Shown here piece by piece: positions 35,564-43,156 of a DNA stretch of 64,000 nt. Positions within the stretch are counted from its first letter, which is position 1. The number at the start of each line of letters is the position of its first letter. The position numbers and the translations under genes are program-made. The notes beneath the pieces were generated by a model that was not told the DNA's origin, ran no database searches, and worked only from the letters and a program-made list of their open reading frames with translations. This DNA is from Sporosarcina highlanderae (GTDB lineage: Bacteria > Bacillota > Bacilli > Bacillales_A > Planococcaceae): the NCBI RefSeq assembly GCF_030433715.1, contig NZ_JAROCC010000009.1, forward strand, positions 1 through 64,000, given 5' to 3'.

Positions 35564-36787
35564 ATGTCTATTTTATCTGGAATTAGAGTTTTGGATTTAT
35601 CACATTATATTGCAGGACCATATTGTAGTCAGGTACTTGCAGATCATGGGGCTGACGTTATCAAGATTGAGCGACTTGAAGGGGAAGTCGGAAGAACTTC
35701 TGCTCCAATAGATGAAGATATTAGTTTGTATTTCGCTTCAGAGAACCGTAACAAAAGAGGAATCTCAATTGACTTGAAAAGTTCAGAAGGCAAGGAAATT
35801 TTCCTTCGCCTTGTCAAAACTGCTGATGTATTAGTAACGAATTATGGAGCGAATGTACCTGAGAAATTAGGGTTTGATTATGATACAATTTCGGCGGTGA
35901 ATCCAAGAATTAGCATGGTTCATATTACTGGATTTGGACAAACGGGTCCTTATAAAAACTATGGTGCATATGACGGAATCATTCAGTCTATGAGTGGGTT
36001 AGCGGAAATGACAGGACATACTGATGGTCCCCCGACGTATGTCGGATTCTTTATAGCGGATCATATAGCTGGCTTGCAAGCTGCATTAGGTACGATGATG
36101 GCTCTATTTCATAGGGAACGAACAGGAAACGGTCGCTATGTAGATATCAGCATGCTTGATGGAGTAGTATCGTTGTTAGGATTCAGTGTCGCTGAAGCAC
36201 AGTTACATGGAATTACAAGTCAAAGATGGGGAACGAGAGACAGATTTGAATTATCGAAAGCATTCCCAACAAAAGATGGATATGTATTTGTATCAAGCTA
36301 TTTATTAGCACCTGAAAAACAGTGGAAAGCGTTTAGTGAATTGATAGGGAAGAGCGAGTGGGGGCAAAGTGATTCTCCTTTGTTAACGAAAGAGGAAAGA
36401 CTTAATAATAGGGGGATAATAGATGAAGCTCTTTCTAAATGGACGGTCCAATATACAAAACTTGAAGCATTTGAACTTCTACAACAAAGGGGTATTGCAA
36501 GTAGCCCCGTGAATAAGTTGGATGAAGTAATAAATAATCCACAGATCAAGCACAGAGAAATGATTCAAACGTTAAAAATGGGAGATAAAGGCGGGGTTCC
36601 AGTTCCGGGTGTTGCCATTAAGATACCAGAAAACCCTGTAGCTGAGTTTACTCCTCCTCCATCTCTCGGAGAACATTCAGTAGAAATCTTAACTGAGTTA
36701 GGCTTTACAGAACAAGAAATCGGAGACTTTCAAACTAACAACATTGTTAGGATTGAGGAGAATACTCTTACGTTTAACGGAAAGTAG
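35564..36787 (+). CDS. Class III CoA-transferase (CaiB/BaiF family)
   Basis: 407 residues from ATG 35564 after GGGTTGGGGTG. N-terminal motif VLDLSHYIAGPYCSQVLADHGADVIKIE; FASENRNKRGISIDLKS; and FFIADHIAGLQAALG, the region with the catalytic Asp that forms an aspartyl-CoA anhydride. Full length for the family (~400). It activates a carboxylic acid by taking CoA from another acyl-CoA, which fits the absence of an acyl-CoA ligase in the cluster. Last gene; a terminator follows at 36960. Confidence 0.9.
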   Translation: MSILSGIRVLDLSHYIAGPYCSQVLADHGADVIKIERLEGEVGRTSAPIDEDISLYFASENRNKRGISIDLKSSEGKEIFLRLVKTADVLVTNYGANVPEKLGFDYDTISAVNPRISMVHITGFGQTGPYKNYGAYDGIIQSMSGLAEMTGHTDGPPTYVGFFIADHIAGLQAALGTMMALFHRERTGNGRYVDISMLDGVVSLLGFSVAEAQLHGITSQRWGTRDRFELSKAFPTKDGYVFVSSYLLAPEKQWKAFSELIGKSEWGQSDSPLLTKEERLNNRGIIDEALSKWTVQYTKLEAFELLQQRGIASSPVNKLDEVINNPQIKHREMIQTLKMGDKGGVPVPGVAIKIPENPVAEFTPPPSLGEHSVEILTELGFTEQEIGDFQTNNIVRIEENTLTFNGK

Positions 36788-36895
36788 ATGTGAATTGAAA
36801 AATTCGAGTCGAACAGAGAACAACTTCGTGAAAAAATATAAATAAAGCAGGCTGTTATAAATAATCGTGCTTTGTTAGAGATAACATATGTGAAA

Positions 36896-36940
36896 GAGCC
36901 AACTGTTAAAGCGTAACGGGTTCGGTTTATGGGGAGAAAA
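36896..36940 (+). repeat. GAGCCAAC repeat, copy 1
   Basis: GAGCCAAC...TAACGGGTTCGGTT.ATGGGGAGAAAA. The same 45 bases, about 85% identical, occur inverted at 39050-39094, and the first 17 bases again at 40506. Confidence 0.6.
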
Positions 36941-36957
36941 CAATAAAAAACACAGCA

Positions 36958-37001
36958 TTTGGGGACACAATTCGCATATGAATTGGTGTCCCCATTTTTG
37001 T
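36958..37001 (+). terminator. Terminator of the Liv/CoA cluster
   Basis: TGGGGACACAATTC / GAATTGGTGTCCCCA hairpin followed by TTTTTGTTGTT. Confidence 0.85.
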
Positions 37002-37030
37002 TGTTATATCAACGTTTAAATAATTTTTAT

Positions 37031-37206
37031 AGACAAACTGGAACCGCAATTAGCACAGGGACTAACAAGAGCATATAAATTTATGTACCTTTGCTAATTC
37101 ACTTGTTAAAACACTTGCTGATTGGATTTCGGAAAAAATATGGAAGGAAGATGAGAAATCTATGTTAAAATATATTGAAGATTGTAAAATGGCGTTCTTC
37201 AACTAA
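37031..37206 (+). pseudogene. Decayed gene, C-terminal part
   Basis: One frame reads DKLEPQLAQGLTRAYKF, and after a frameshift near 37083 another reads LCTFANSLVKTLADWISEKIW and goes on to KYIEDCKMAFFN and TAA 37204-37206. No start or ribosome site. The stop lies inside a palindromic repeat, as in other cassette-like genes. The family is not recognised. Confidence 0.6.
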
Positions 37207-37226
37207 TGGGCAGTTTAGTTGAACAA
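37198..37226 (+). repeat. attC-like palindrome, copy 5
   Basis: TTCAACTAAT, loop GGGCAG, TTTAGTTGAA; contains the stop codon of the decayed gene. Confidence 0.75.
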
Positions 37227-37306
37227 GATAGAGGTAATTTTTTAGGGAGAAATGATTTGAAGTATATGTAGCAAAGTTTTTATATGTATTAGGGAGGATT
37301 CTTTCA

Positions 37307-37507
37307 TTGGCTAATAAAAATGTTCGAAAATTTACATGGTTGCTTCTTGCTATATTAGGTTTGGGTAATGGTGTTATGACATTAACTTTTTATAAACAAA
37401 GTACTTTGTCAATTTTAACAGGTGCTATGCAAATAGTAGGTGGAATTATTCTTTTGATAGTTTTACATATGGTTTTCAAGAAAAAAGAGAATGGGAAATC
37501 CATTTGA
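37307..37507 (+). CDS. Small two-helix membrane protein
   Basis: 66 residues, TTG start about ten bases after GGGAGG. Two membrane helices (WLLLAILGLGNGVMTLTF and ILTGAMQIVGGIILLIVLHMVF) joined by a short polar loop, with basic ends. Unknown family. The next gene encodes a protein of the same size and plan (basic C-terminus, two helices), so the two may be distant paralogues. Lies between two attC-like repeats. Confidence 0.6.
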   Translation: MANKNVRKFTWLLLAILGLGNGVMTLTFYKQSTLSILTGAMQIVGGIILLIVLHMVFKKKENGKSI

Positions 37508-37553
37508 CCTTTAGAAGATTGGTACAGAAGATTATATGAAAGAGTGATATAAA

Positions 37554-37766
37554 ATGAATGAAAATAATAATTCTCAGGTAAATCCATTCGTGATAGTAAT
37601 GATGAGTATCAGTGCAATCTTAATAGGGTTAGGTGGTGTGGTACGATTATTCAATAATGAATTTTTATTTGGAGTACCTCAAGCACTATTTGGGTTTGTA
37701 GGTGGAATTTTAGGATTTATACAGTATCGGTTAATTAAAAAACAAGGAAAAAAGAGTACTAATTAA
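37554..37766 (+). CDS. Small two-helix membrane protein
   Basis: 70 residues, ATG after GAGTGAT (a weak site). Helices at about 11-31 (PFVIVMMSISAILIGLGGVVRL) and 37-56 (LFGVPQALFGFVGGILGFI), basic tail KKQGKKSTN. Unknown function. The stop lies two bases before the core of the next repeat. Confidence 0.6.
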   Translation: MNENNNSQVNPFVIVMMSISAILIGLGGVVRLFNNEFLFGVPQALFGFVGGILGFIQYRLIKKQGKKSTN

Positions 37767-37856
37767 AGTAACGGGGTTCTTTACTTGAAGATTAGAGAGC
37801 TGTTTCAGGCGGCTCTTTTTTCTTCTTCAACTAACGCGGCAGGTTAATTCAATAAA
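37764..37856 (+). repeat. attC-like palindrome, copy 6 (long form)
   Basis: Left half AAGTAACGGGGTTCTTTACTT, then stem AGAGAGCTG.../GGCGGCTCTTTTTTC acting as a terminator, then right half TTCAACTAACGCGGCAGGTT and AATTCAATAA. The gene before it ends at its left edge. Confidence 0.8.
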
Positions 37857-37916
37857 CACTCGATTTGGTAGCTCCAATATATTAAAATACAGAGTAAATT
37901 TATTAGGAGGTATTAG

Positions 37917-38339
37917 ATGAAACCACGAATTTCAGTTATAACATTGGGTGTAGATGACTTGGAAAGGTCTTTAAAATTTTACAAGGATGGACTTGGACTA
38001 CCAACGAAAGGAATAGTAGGGCAAGAATTTGAGCATGGTGCTGTTGCATTTTTCGATTTACAATCAGGAGTAAAACTCGCAATTTGGAAACGTAAGGATA
38101 TAGCTCATGACACAAGCTTAAACCAGACACCAATAAGTCCAACTGAATTTACGATTGGTCATAATGTTGGGAGTAAAGAAGAGGTCGATATGGTAATGGA
38201 ACAGGCAAGGAAGGCTGGTGCAATTATTACAGTTCCAGCACATGATACCTTTTGGGGAGGATACTCTGGATACTTCCAAGACCCAGAAGGACATTTGTGG
38301 GAAGTTGTATGGAATCCAGCTTGGGAATTTACAGAATAA
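37917..38339 (+). CDS. VOC-superfamily (glyoxalase/bleomycin-resistance-like) protein
   Basis: 140 residues, ATG after GGAGGTATTAG. Two beta-alpha-beta-beta-beta modules: ISVITLGVDDLERSLKFYKDGLGLPT at the start and GYSGYFQDPEGHLWEVVWNP at the end, the latter with the typical metal-binding Glu. VOC proteins bind small ligands or detoxify electrophiles; the exact substrate is unknown. A typical integron-type cargo gene, flanked here by two long-form attC-like repeats. Confidence 0.87.
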   Translation: MKPRISVITLGVDDLERSLKFYKDGLGLPTKGIVGQEFEHGAVAFFDLQSGVKLAIWKRKDIAHDTSLNQTPISPTEFTIGHNVGSKEEVDMVMEQARKAGAIITVPAHDTFWGGYSGYFQDPEGHLWEVVWNPAWEFTE

Positions 38340-38360
38340 GTTTAAGTATATCTTCATCTT

Positions 38361-38436
38361 CGACTAAAGGGTGCTTTACTTCAAGAAGGAGTAAAGCTTT
38401 TATCTTATTGAACTAACGGAGCAGGTTAGTTGAAGA
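38361..38436 (+). repeat. attC-like palindrome, copy 7 (long form)
   Basis: Left half GACTAAAGGGTGCTTTACTT, an internal CTTTACTT/AGTAAAGCTTTT stem, right half with arms TTGAACTAAC and GTTAGTTGAA around GGAGCAG. Confidence 0.8.
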
Positions 38437-38465
38437 TTGAAATCGGGCTAGTTAGGGGGCAATGT

Positions 38466-38813
38466 ATGAAAACATTTAAAAAAACAATCGAATTCCTAAA
38501 TAGAATGAAAGTCATCGATATATTAGGGGACAGAAACGAGGGCTTATCCGATGATGACAAAGAATACATAGGCAGAAAACCAACTCAAAATCCTTATGGG
38601 CTTATAGGAATGATAATGGGTGGAATTGCGTTCACATTTGGAGACCGATATGGCTTTATTCCTGTTATTGCTCTTATCTTTTGCATAGTTACCTTTTTTA
38701 CTTTTGACAAAGAAAAAGAAGATAATCCTTGGCCATTTTATGTAGGTATAATACTTTCACTGATCGGATTATATCTGTTTATTACGGGACAAGTTCATTC
38801 TCTGATAATCTAA
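38466..38813 (+). CDS. Small membrane protein, unknown
   Basis: 115 residues from ATG 38466, six bases after AGGGGG; an earlier in-frame ATG at 38430 lies inside the repeat. An N-terminal soluble stretch of about 50 residues (LGDRNEGLSDDDKEYIGR) is followed by three short hydrophobic segments (LIGMIMGGIAFTFG, IPVIALIFCIVTFF, FYVGIILSLIGLYLFITG). Family unknown. Cassette-like placement between repeats. Confidence 0.6.
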   Translation: MKTFKKTIEFLNRMKVIDILGDRNEGLSDDDKEYIGRKPTQNPYGLIGMIMGGIAFTFGDRYGFIPVIALIFCIVTFFTFDKEKEDNPWPFYVGIILSLIGLYLFITGQVHSLII

Positions 38814-38899
38814 TACTTTTCCTTGAAAGGCTTCTCCGACATGTAACACCTGTAAGACTTGCCTTCCTCATTGCCGGCTACTTGTGCGTTAATAATTTA

Positions 38900-38930
38900 T
38901 TGCACTAACGGGGTGCTTTAGTTCAATAAG
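38900..38930 (+). repeat. attC-like palindrome, copy 8
   Basis: TTGCACTAAC, loop GGGGTGC, TTTAGTTCAATAAG. Confidence 0.75.
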
Positions 38931-38951
38931 GATAGTAGAATATTACGCTAA

Positions 38952-38982
38952 AAAGCGCTCAAATCTGAGCGCTTTTACTTGT
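38952..38982. terminator. Hairpin terminator
   Basis: AAAGCGCTCA / TGAGCGCTTT around AATC, then TTACTTG; A-rich on the other side, so possibly bidirectional. Confidence 0.75.
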
Positions 38983-39049
38983 TTTTATATGGTTATTTCA
39001 CTGTTGAAATATATGCTGATTAACCTGTTATTTACGTTGTTAATTGCAA

Positions 39050-39094
39050 TTTTCTCCCCATCAACCGAACCCGTTATGTTAAAGTGGTTGGCTC
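39050..39094 (-). repeat. GAGCCAAC repeat, copy 2 (inverted)
   Basis: Reverse complement of 36896-36940 with a few changes. The two copies face each other around 37-39 kb. Confidence 0.6.
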
Positions 39095-39150
39095 ATATTT
39101 AGCTATCGAATGTTTCGATTGTCGATGTTAACCAACCATTTTTAATGCGT

Positions 39151-39801
39151 TCAAGATGATGAAGTTGCTGTATTTATGATTTTGAAGTGAAGAAATATCC
39201 GATTTAAGAGGATCAAAAAAAAGCCTAAAATAATATAGACGCACAAATACGCGATTATGAACAACCCGACATTTGCATAACTTCCAACCCCTACTGGAAT
39301 TACTCCAGTAGGGTTCAGAAAGAAATATGGATAAAAACCATCAACCAATCCACGTAACAATGAAACAACACAATACAGCAGAGGGAAGAGCATCCAATAG
39401 AAGATGTGCGTATAGCTATATTTTTTCTTAACCTCAAAAGCAATCCAATTCGTAAATACGAATAACGGCAGTAAGTAATGAAGGGTAAAGTTCGTGATAA
39501 TCCGAGTTCCAACATATTCTCCTCCGCTAACAAGGAGGAAATGATAAGTGGTAATGACGATGAACATATAGATGACAGAGCAATTTTTCAAGAAATCCAA
39601 TAAGGGAGTATGGTGCTTTCTTGATCTCATTGCGAAAACACTCAATAAGAAAGTTACTGATACAAGAAGGTTCGATTGTATTGTAAATTTTGTTATGGAA
39701 ATCCAAGGAGCTGGAGAATAGAAGATATGTAAGATAACACTGAGGAAACCTATAAAAGAAATGATCATATGTAAAACTAACTTTGCGTTGAAATTAATCA
39801 C
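39151..39801 (-). CDS. Pr6Pr-family membrane protein
   Basis: 216 residues, GTG start after AAGGAG. Six membrane helices with the family pattern FTIQSNLLV in the second helix, TNFTLHYLLPLFVFTNWIAFE in the middle and GLVDGFYPYFFLNP before the fifth helix, as in FAR-17a/AIG1-like (Pr6Pr) proteins. Function unknown; animal relatives hydrolyse fatty-acid esters. One of the few minus-strand genes in this cassette-like region. Confidence 0.75.
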   Translation of the reverse strand: MINFNAKLVLHMIISFIGFLSVILHIFYSPAPWISITKFTIQSNLLVSVTFLLSVFAMRSRKHHTPLLDFLKNCSVIYMFIVITTYHFLLVSGGEYVGTRIITNFTLHYLLPLFVFTNWIAFEVKKKYSYTHIFYWMLFPLLYCVVSLLRGLVDGFYPYFFLNPTGVIPVGVGSYANVGLFIIAYLCVYIILGFFLILLNRIFLHFKIINTATSSS

Positions 39802-39991
39802 GATGACATTACTCCTTACCGCCCGTTACATGAACAAGACATGATTTTACACTTCGTTTAAACTATACTATTATTCTGACAATAAAACAAAGGAGATTGT
39901 TATTGGTACCAAATAAGAGTTGAGGGATATTGAAGCCATCACTAAGCAAAGTGCATGCATACTATGTATAGAACATTTCAATGATGGAGGT

Positions 39992-40489
39992 ATGCAATTG
40001 ACGAACTTTCTATCTTTTACTGGTAGAGTGATGGGGATCGAAGACTTTCCAATCATGACAAACGATCCAAATGCAGGCTGTTATAAATTATTTTCATTGA
40101 CAGACAGGGACGGTTCGATAGTGAATTTTGTTGTCGAGCCTACCACTTATTTTGTTAGGCATGAGAAAGTGAGGGTCGGTGATATTGTAACAGGCTATTA
40201 CGATGCGAATGCGCCAGTACCGTTAATATACCCTCCGCAATATCGGGCGATCGTGATGGCGAAAGTCCACAGTGATTACTCCGTAGAAGTGAGTTTCTTC
40301 AACAGCCAATTACTAAGCAGCGACGGCATGTTACGATTAAATCCATCGAGGCAAACAGAAATCATTCTCGAGAACGGCCAGGATTTTAACGGAAATCCGG
40401 CCAGCCGAGATCTGGTTGTTATCTATAGTGTTTCGACGAGAAGCATTCCAGCTCAAACAACACCCTCTACAATAATCGTACTTTGTTAA
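39992..40489 (+). CDS. Conserved protein of unknown function
   Basis: 165 residues from ATG 39992 after ATGGAGGT; longer in-frame starts lack a ribosome site. No signal peptide or membrane helix. Predicted beta-rich: LSFTGRVMGIEDFPI, NFVVEPTTYFVRHEKVRVGDIVTGYYDANAPVPLIYPPQYRAIVMAK, then TRSIPAQTTPSTIIVLC. I recall similar proteins in spore-forming Firmicutes but no assigned role. The GDIVTGYYD and YPPQYRA segments look like conserved functional loops of an OB-like barrel. Confidence 0.65.
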   Translation: MQLTNFLSFTGRVMGIEDFPIMTNDPNAGCYKLFSLTDRDGSIVNFVVEPTTYFVRHEKVRVGDIVTGYYDANAPVPLIYPPQYRAIVMAKVHSDYSVEVSFFNSQLLSSDGMLRLNPSRQTEIILENGQDFNGNPASRDLVVIYSVSTRSIPAQTTPSTIIVLC

Positions 40490-40505
40490 CGAAGACAGAA
40501 ATGAG

Positions 40506-40535
40506 AGAGCCAACTGTTAAAGCGGTTGGTTCTTA
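40506..40535 (+). terminator. Terminator/GAGCCAAC repeat copy 3
   Basis: AGAGCCAAC / GGTTGGTTCT stem with loop TGTTAAAGC. The left part is shared with 36896-36912. Confidence 0.5.
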
Positions 40536-40550
40536 TTCGTTTTAGTACAA

Positions 40551-40590
40551 GGTTCTCATTAAATTTTGAGTTGTTTTAGAACGTGGTACC
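40551..40590 (+). repeat. GGTTCT palindrome, copy 1
   Basis: GGTTCTCATTAAATTTTGAG...TTAGAACGTGGTACC; arms GGTTCT and AGAAC, GGTACC at the right end. Confidence 0.75.
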
Positions 40591-40679
40591 CTATACTGTT
40601 GTCTCTCACTTTCTCTGAATCTCACCATCCGCCCCCTATGATTTTTAGGCAAAGAAAAAGCACCCAAAGATTGGAATGC

Positions 40680-40895
40680 TTAATAGATATTGGTCTTTGT
40701 CTCTTTATAATAGTTTAGAATAACCGCGTACTTGTTTTCACCGCACCACAGAACCTGATGGATTTCGACTTCTTGAGTTCCTTTTTCTCTTTTGCAGTTC
40801 CCTACAATTCGATCTACACCAGATTTTACACTCAGAATGACGGACCCTAAAGTGAATTCTCCGATATACTGCCCCTTTGTTAATGTAGATATCAT
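40680..40895 (-). CDS. Conserved 71-residue protein, copy A
   Basis: ATG at 40895 after GGGGTGAG. 71 residues, about 80% identical to the protein at 58952-59167; shared segments are EFTLGS, VKSGV, TQEVEIHQVLWCGENKYAVILNYYKE. No membrane helix; family unknown. The DNA identity extends into the leader and the terminator. Here it lies next to an acyltransferase gene, at the other locus next to a HAD pseudogene. Confidence 0.6.
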   Translation of the reverse strand: MISTLTKGQYIGEFTLGSVILSVKSGVDRIVGNCKREKGTQEVEIHQVLWCGENKYAVILNYYKETKTNIY

Positions 40896-40962
40896 CCATC
40901 TCACCCCCACTGACACCATTCGCCAACAAAGGTGAAAATCCTTCAAACAAAAAACTTTCCCT

Positions 40963-42123
40963 TCACATCATTTGTTTGAGGTATGGAATCTTTCGCCATA
41001 CAAAAATAGCTAACAAAAAACTTAGAATGATCCCTAAAAATACCGTCGCAAGAAATTTGGCCCAGACAGAAATGGGTAGGTTATTCAGTGCATATTGAAG
41101 GAAGACAACTACTAAGACATGGATGAAATAAACGACAAATACATTGTTTGCTAACATCTTAGTCCAACGATTCGTGCCGTTAACTTTTTCTCGAAATAAA
41201 ACTAAAAGGCCTATTACAAGCGTAATGCACAGTAACGTCTCAATTAAGGATCGAGTGAACGAACCAAAGTATAGTCCACCCTTTAAAAGAAAAGGACCTA
41301 ATGAATTCCCTCCAAAATACAAAATAGCTACAAGTAAGCCTCCAATACTAAGATAGATGTATCCTACCCTCGCACTCATAGTTAAAAACCATTTGCGTTG
41401 AAAGGCCATAATGCCCAAAAAGAAGAAACTCACATACTGTGGTACATGTGCAAATTCTGTTTGAATAACTCCTAAGAAAGCTGACCAATGATCAATAGGA
41501 AACCATATCCTTGTAATGAAAGTCACTAAACTAACAATCAACAACAGAGAAAGAATCTGATAAACCTTAATGTTTCCGTCCAACTTTTTCGTAGGTTTCT
41601 TGGATGTAAAGTAGGTCCAGACTGAAAACACGACCGCATACACAAGTAAATGCTCCAAAAACCATAAATGGCCAAATTGCATATCAGGCCATGAAGGTCC
41701 TGACCAATTCGTGGGTTCACTACCAAGTCCGAAAAATATATTAACATAGTAAGAGGGAAATGAGATAGGTTCATAATCCCGGAAATTAATATAATATAAA
41801 TACATTAGAATAGGAATCATCACGAGAAATCCAAAGAGTAATGGAATACCGATTCGAATAAGCCGTTCTTTTAAAAACCGTTTCGGCCCTTTTTTCGCGA
41901 TGGATTGAGGGAGAAAATAGGCTGATAAAAAGAAAAACATACTCATGAAAAATGATGCATTTACAAAGAAAAATATCCCCAACCAGTTGATAGATTTATC
42001 ATCTAAAAAGTACCACCAACCACCTGGCCCATAGGCTTGTCCAGCATGGTGAGCTACTACAAGCATAATTAAAGCTATTTTTATATTATCGATGAAATAT
42101 AAATGATCACTCTCTTTTTTCAC
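40963..42123 (-). CDS. Acyltransferase-3 family membrane protein
   Basis: 386 residues from GTG 42123, nine bases after AAAGGAG. An in-frame TTG at 42156 also has a good site, but its first codons equal the start of the HAD gene at 47895 and are probably a relic. About ten membrane helices; the family motif with His is at MLVVAHHAGQAYGPGGWW, then FFFLSAYFLP and RIGIPLLFGF. Members acetylate or acylate surface glycans or other extracytoplasmic acceptors. The acceptor here is unknown. Confidence 0.82.
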   Translation of the reverse strand: MKKESDHLYFIDNIKIALIMLVVAHHAGQAYGPGGWWYFLDDKSINWLGIFFFVNASFFMSMFFFLSAYFLPQSIAKKGPKRFLKERLIRIGIPLLFGFLVMIPILMYLYYINFRDYEPISFPSYYVNIFFGLGSEPTNWSGPSWPDMQFGHLWFLEHLLVYAVVFSVWTYFTSKKPTKKLDGNIKVYQILSLLLIVSLVTFITRIWFPIDHWSAFLGVIQTEFAHVPQYVSFFFLGIMAFQRKWFLTMSARVGYIYLSIGGLLVAILYFGGNSLGPFLLKGGLYFGSFTRSLIETLLCITLVIGLLVLFREKVNGTNRWTKMLANNVFVVYFIHVLVVVFLQYALNNLPISVWAKFLATVFLGIILSFLLAIFVWRKIPYLKQMM

Positions 42124-42143
42124 TATGTAAACTCCTTTCCCCT

Positions 42144-42262
42144 TTTGAATCTGCAAGATGAATTACCTCCTTTCATGTATCATTACATCATTCTCTAAAT
42201 GGGAAGGGAAATCCTTGTTTTTTGATAAATGTGAAACTTTATTAGTTTAATTTTGTCTAATT
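42144..42262 (-). repeat. Duplicated promoter/5' end (copy at 47884-48004)
   Basis: The two stretches are about 85-90% identical over 120 bp and include the ribosome site GGAGGTAATT and the codons TTGCANATTCAA. In the other copy these codons begin the intact HAD phosphatase gene, so here a HAD promoter has become joined to the acyltransferase gene. Confidence 0.75.
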
Positions 42263-42286
42263 TTTTTGAGGGAGGGAGGTGCTTCA

Positions 42287-42658
42287 TTGAAAAGAATGTC
42301 ACTGTTATTGATAGCTGTGGTTTTCACTATGTTTTTCGTTAGTGGATGTACCTCTAAAAACAATCAAAAAGTAGTGGTTTACGAAATGGAAAGTTTTTCG
42401 GATATCAAAAAAGATTCATTGACCTCCTTTACAGACACCGAAGTTGTTAATGACTTTGTGAAAGCGTTCAATAATGCTGTAAAAATGCCTGGTATAGTTA
42501 ATATGGCTGACCCTGAGTATAAAGTTGAAATTGGCGAAGAATCCTATTTTCTTTGGATAAATGAAGAAAGTGGCACGATAATGAATTTAAACGATACTCA
42601 TACCATCTATATCCTGTCAAAAAGTTCAGCAAAAACAATTCATGAGTTATTGAACTAA
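42287..42658 (+). CDS. Small lipoprotein, unknown
   Basis: 123 residues from TTG 42287 after GGGAGGGAGGT. Signal peptide with lipobox VSGC (Cys21); mature part of about 100 residues beginning TSKNNQKVVVYEMESFSDIKK, with KVEIGEESYFLWINEESGTIM. Function unknown; similar small lipoproteins are common in Bacillus accessory regions. Its stop TAA (42656-42658) lies inside the next attC-like repeat. Confidence 0.7.
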   Translation: MKRMSLLLIAVVFTMFFVSGCTSKNNQKVVVYEMESFSDIKKDSLTSFTDTEVVNDFVKAFNNAVKMPGIVNMADPEYKVEIGEESYFLWINEESGTIMNLNDTHTIYILSKSSAKTIHELLN

Positions 42659-42680
42659 AGGGGCAGTTTAGTTTAACAAG
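42650..42680 (+). repeat. attC-like palindrome, copy 9
   Basis: TTGAACTAAA, loop GGGGCAG, TTTAGTTTAACAAG; includes the stop codon of the lipoprotein gene. Confidence 0.8.
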
Positions 42681-42728
42681 AATGCTAAAATGAATTAAGT
42701 GTAAAGCGTCTAAATTGGGGAGTAGAAT

Positions 42729-42956
42729 ATGAAAATAATCCTTTGGCTTGTAAATGCTGTTATGTTATTTGGGGTTTTGTTGTTTGTCTCTCTCTATCTG
42801 TCGACAGGGGATGAATGGTGGGCATTATATACATTTAATATGGAGGTTATGTCGCCTTTCAATCTAGAAATATCTTGGCTAAATGTCTTTATATTTGGAT
42901 TCATTTCCTTAGCAATTTCTTTCTTCCTTGTAAAGAAAACTTCAGTAAAAAAGTAA
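42729..42956 (+). CDS. Small two-helix membrane protein
   Basis: 75 residues, ATG after TTGGGGAGTAGAAT. Helix 1 IILWLVNAVMLFGVLLFVSLYL, loop with DEWWALYTFNMEVMSPF, helix 2 WLNVFIFGFISLAISFFLV, tail KKTSVKK. Unknown function. A single gene exactly between two attC-like repeats (42650 and 42970), the best example in the window of a one-gene cassette. Confidence 0.65.
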   Translation: MKIILWLVNAVMLFGVLLFVSLYLSTGDEWWALYTFNMEVMSPFNLEISWLNVFIFGFISLAISFFLVKKTSVKK

Positions 42957-42969
42957 TAACTCAGTTCTT

Positions 42970-43001
42970 CTTCAACTAACGGGGCAGGTTAGTTCAATAA
43001 G
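42970..43001 (+). repeat. attC-like palindrome, copy 10 (closest to consensus)
   Basis: TTCAACTAAC, loop GGGGCAG, GTTAGTTCAATAAG. Confidence 0.85.
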
Positions 43002-43156
43002 AAGGTTATTTAGCGATTGTGTCAAATAAATTAATATATGTAAAATGTTTAACACTATATAGATCAACTGGCACTAATACAAATCCATGTTCATTCAGGT
43101 ACTTATGATAAAATTAGTACTATGAGGGTTCGGTAATACCTATAGAATCATAAAAT

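Larger units (their letters stand above)
38814..39150. other. Intergenic stretch holding repeats and a terminator
   Basis: No gene seen. It contains attC-like copy 8 (38900-38930), a terminator (38952-38982) and the inverted GAGCCAAC repeat (39050-39094). Confidence 0.6.

Noticed and set aside
40738..40950. Second minus-strand frame overlapping the 71-residue gene (also at 59010-59255)
   Set aside because: It is open in both copies, but the C-terminal part is Arg/Ser-rich and changes more between copies than the 71-residue frame does. Not fully excluded.
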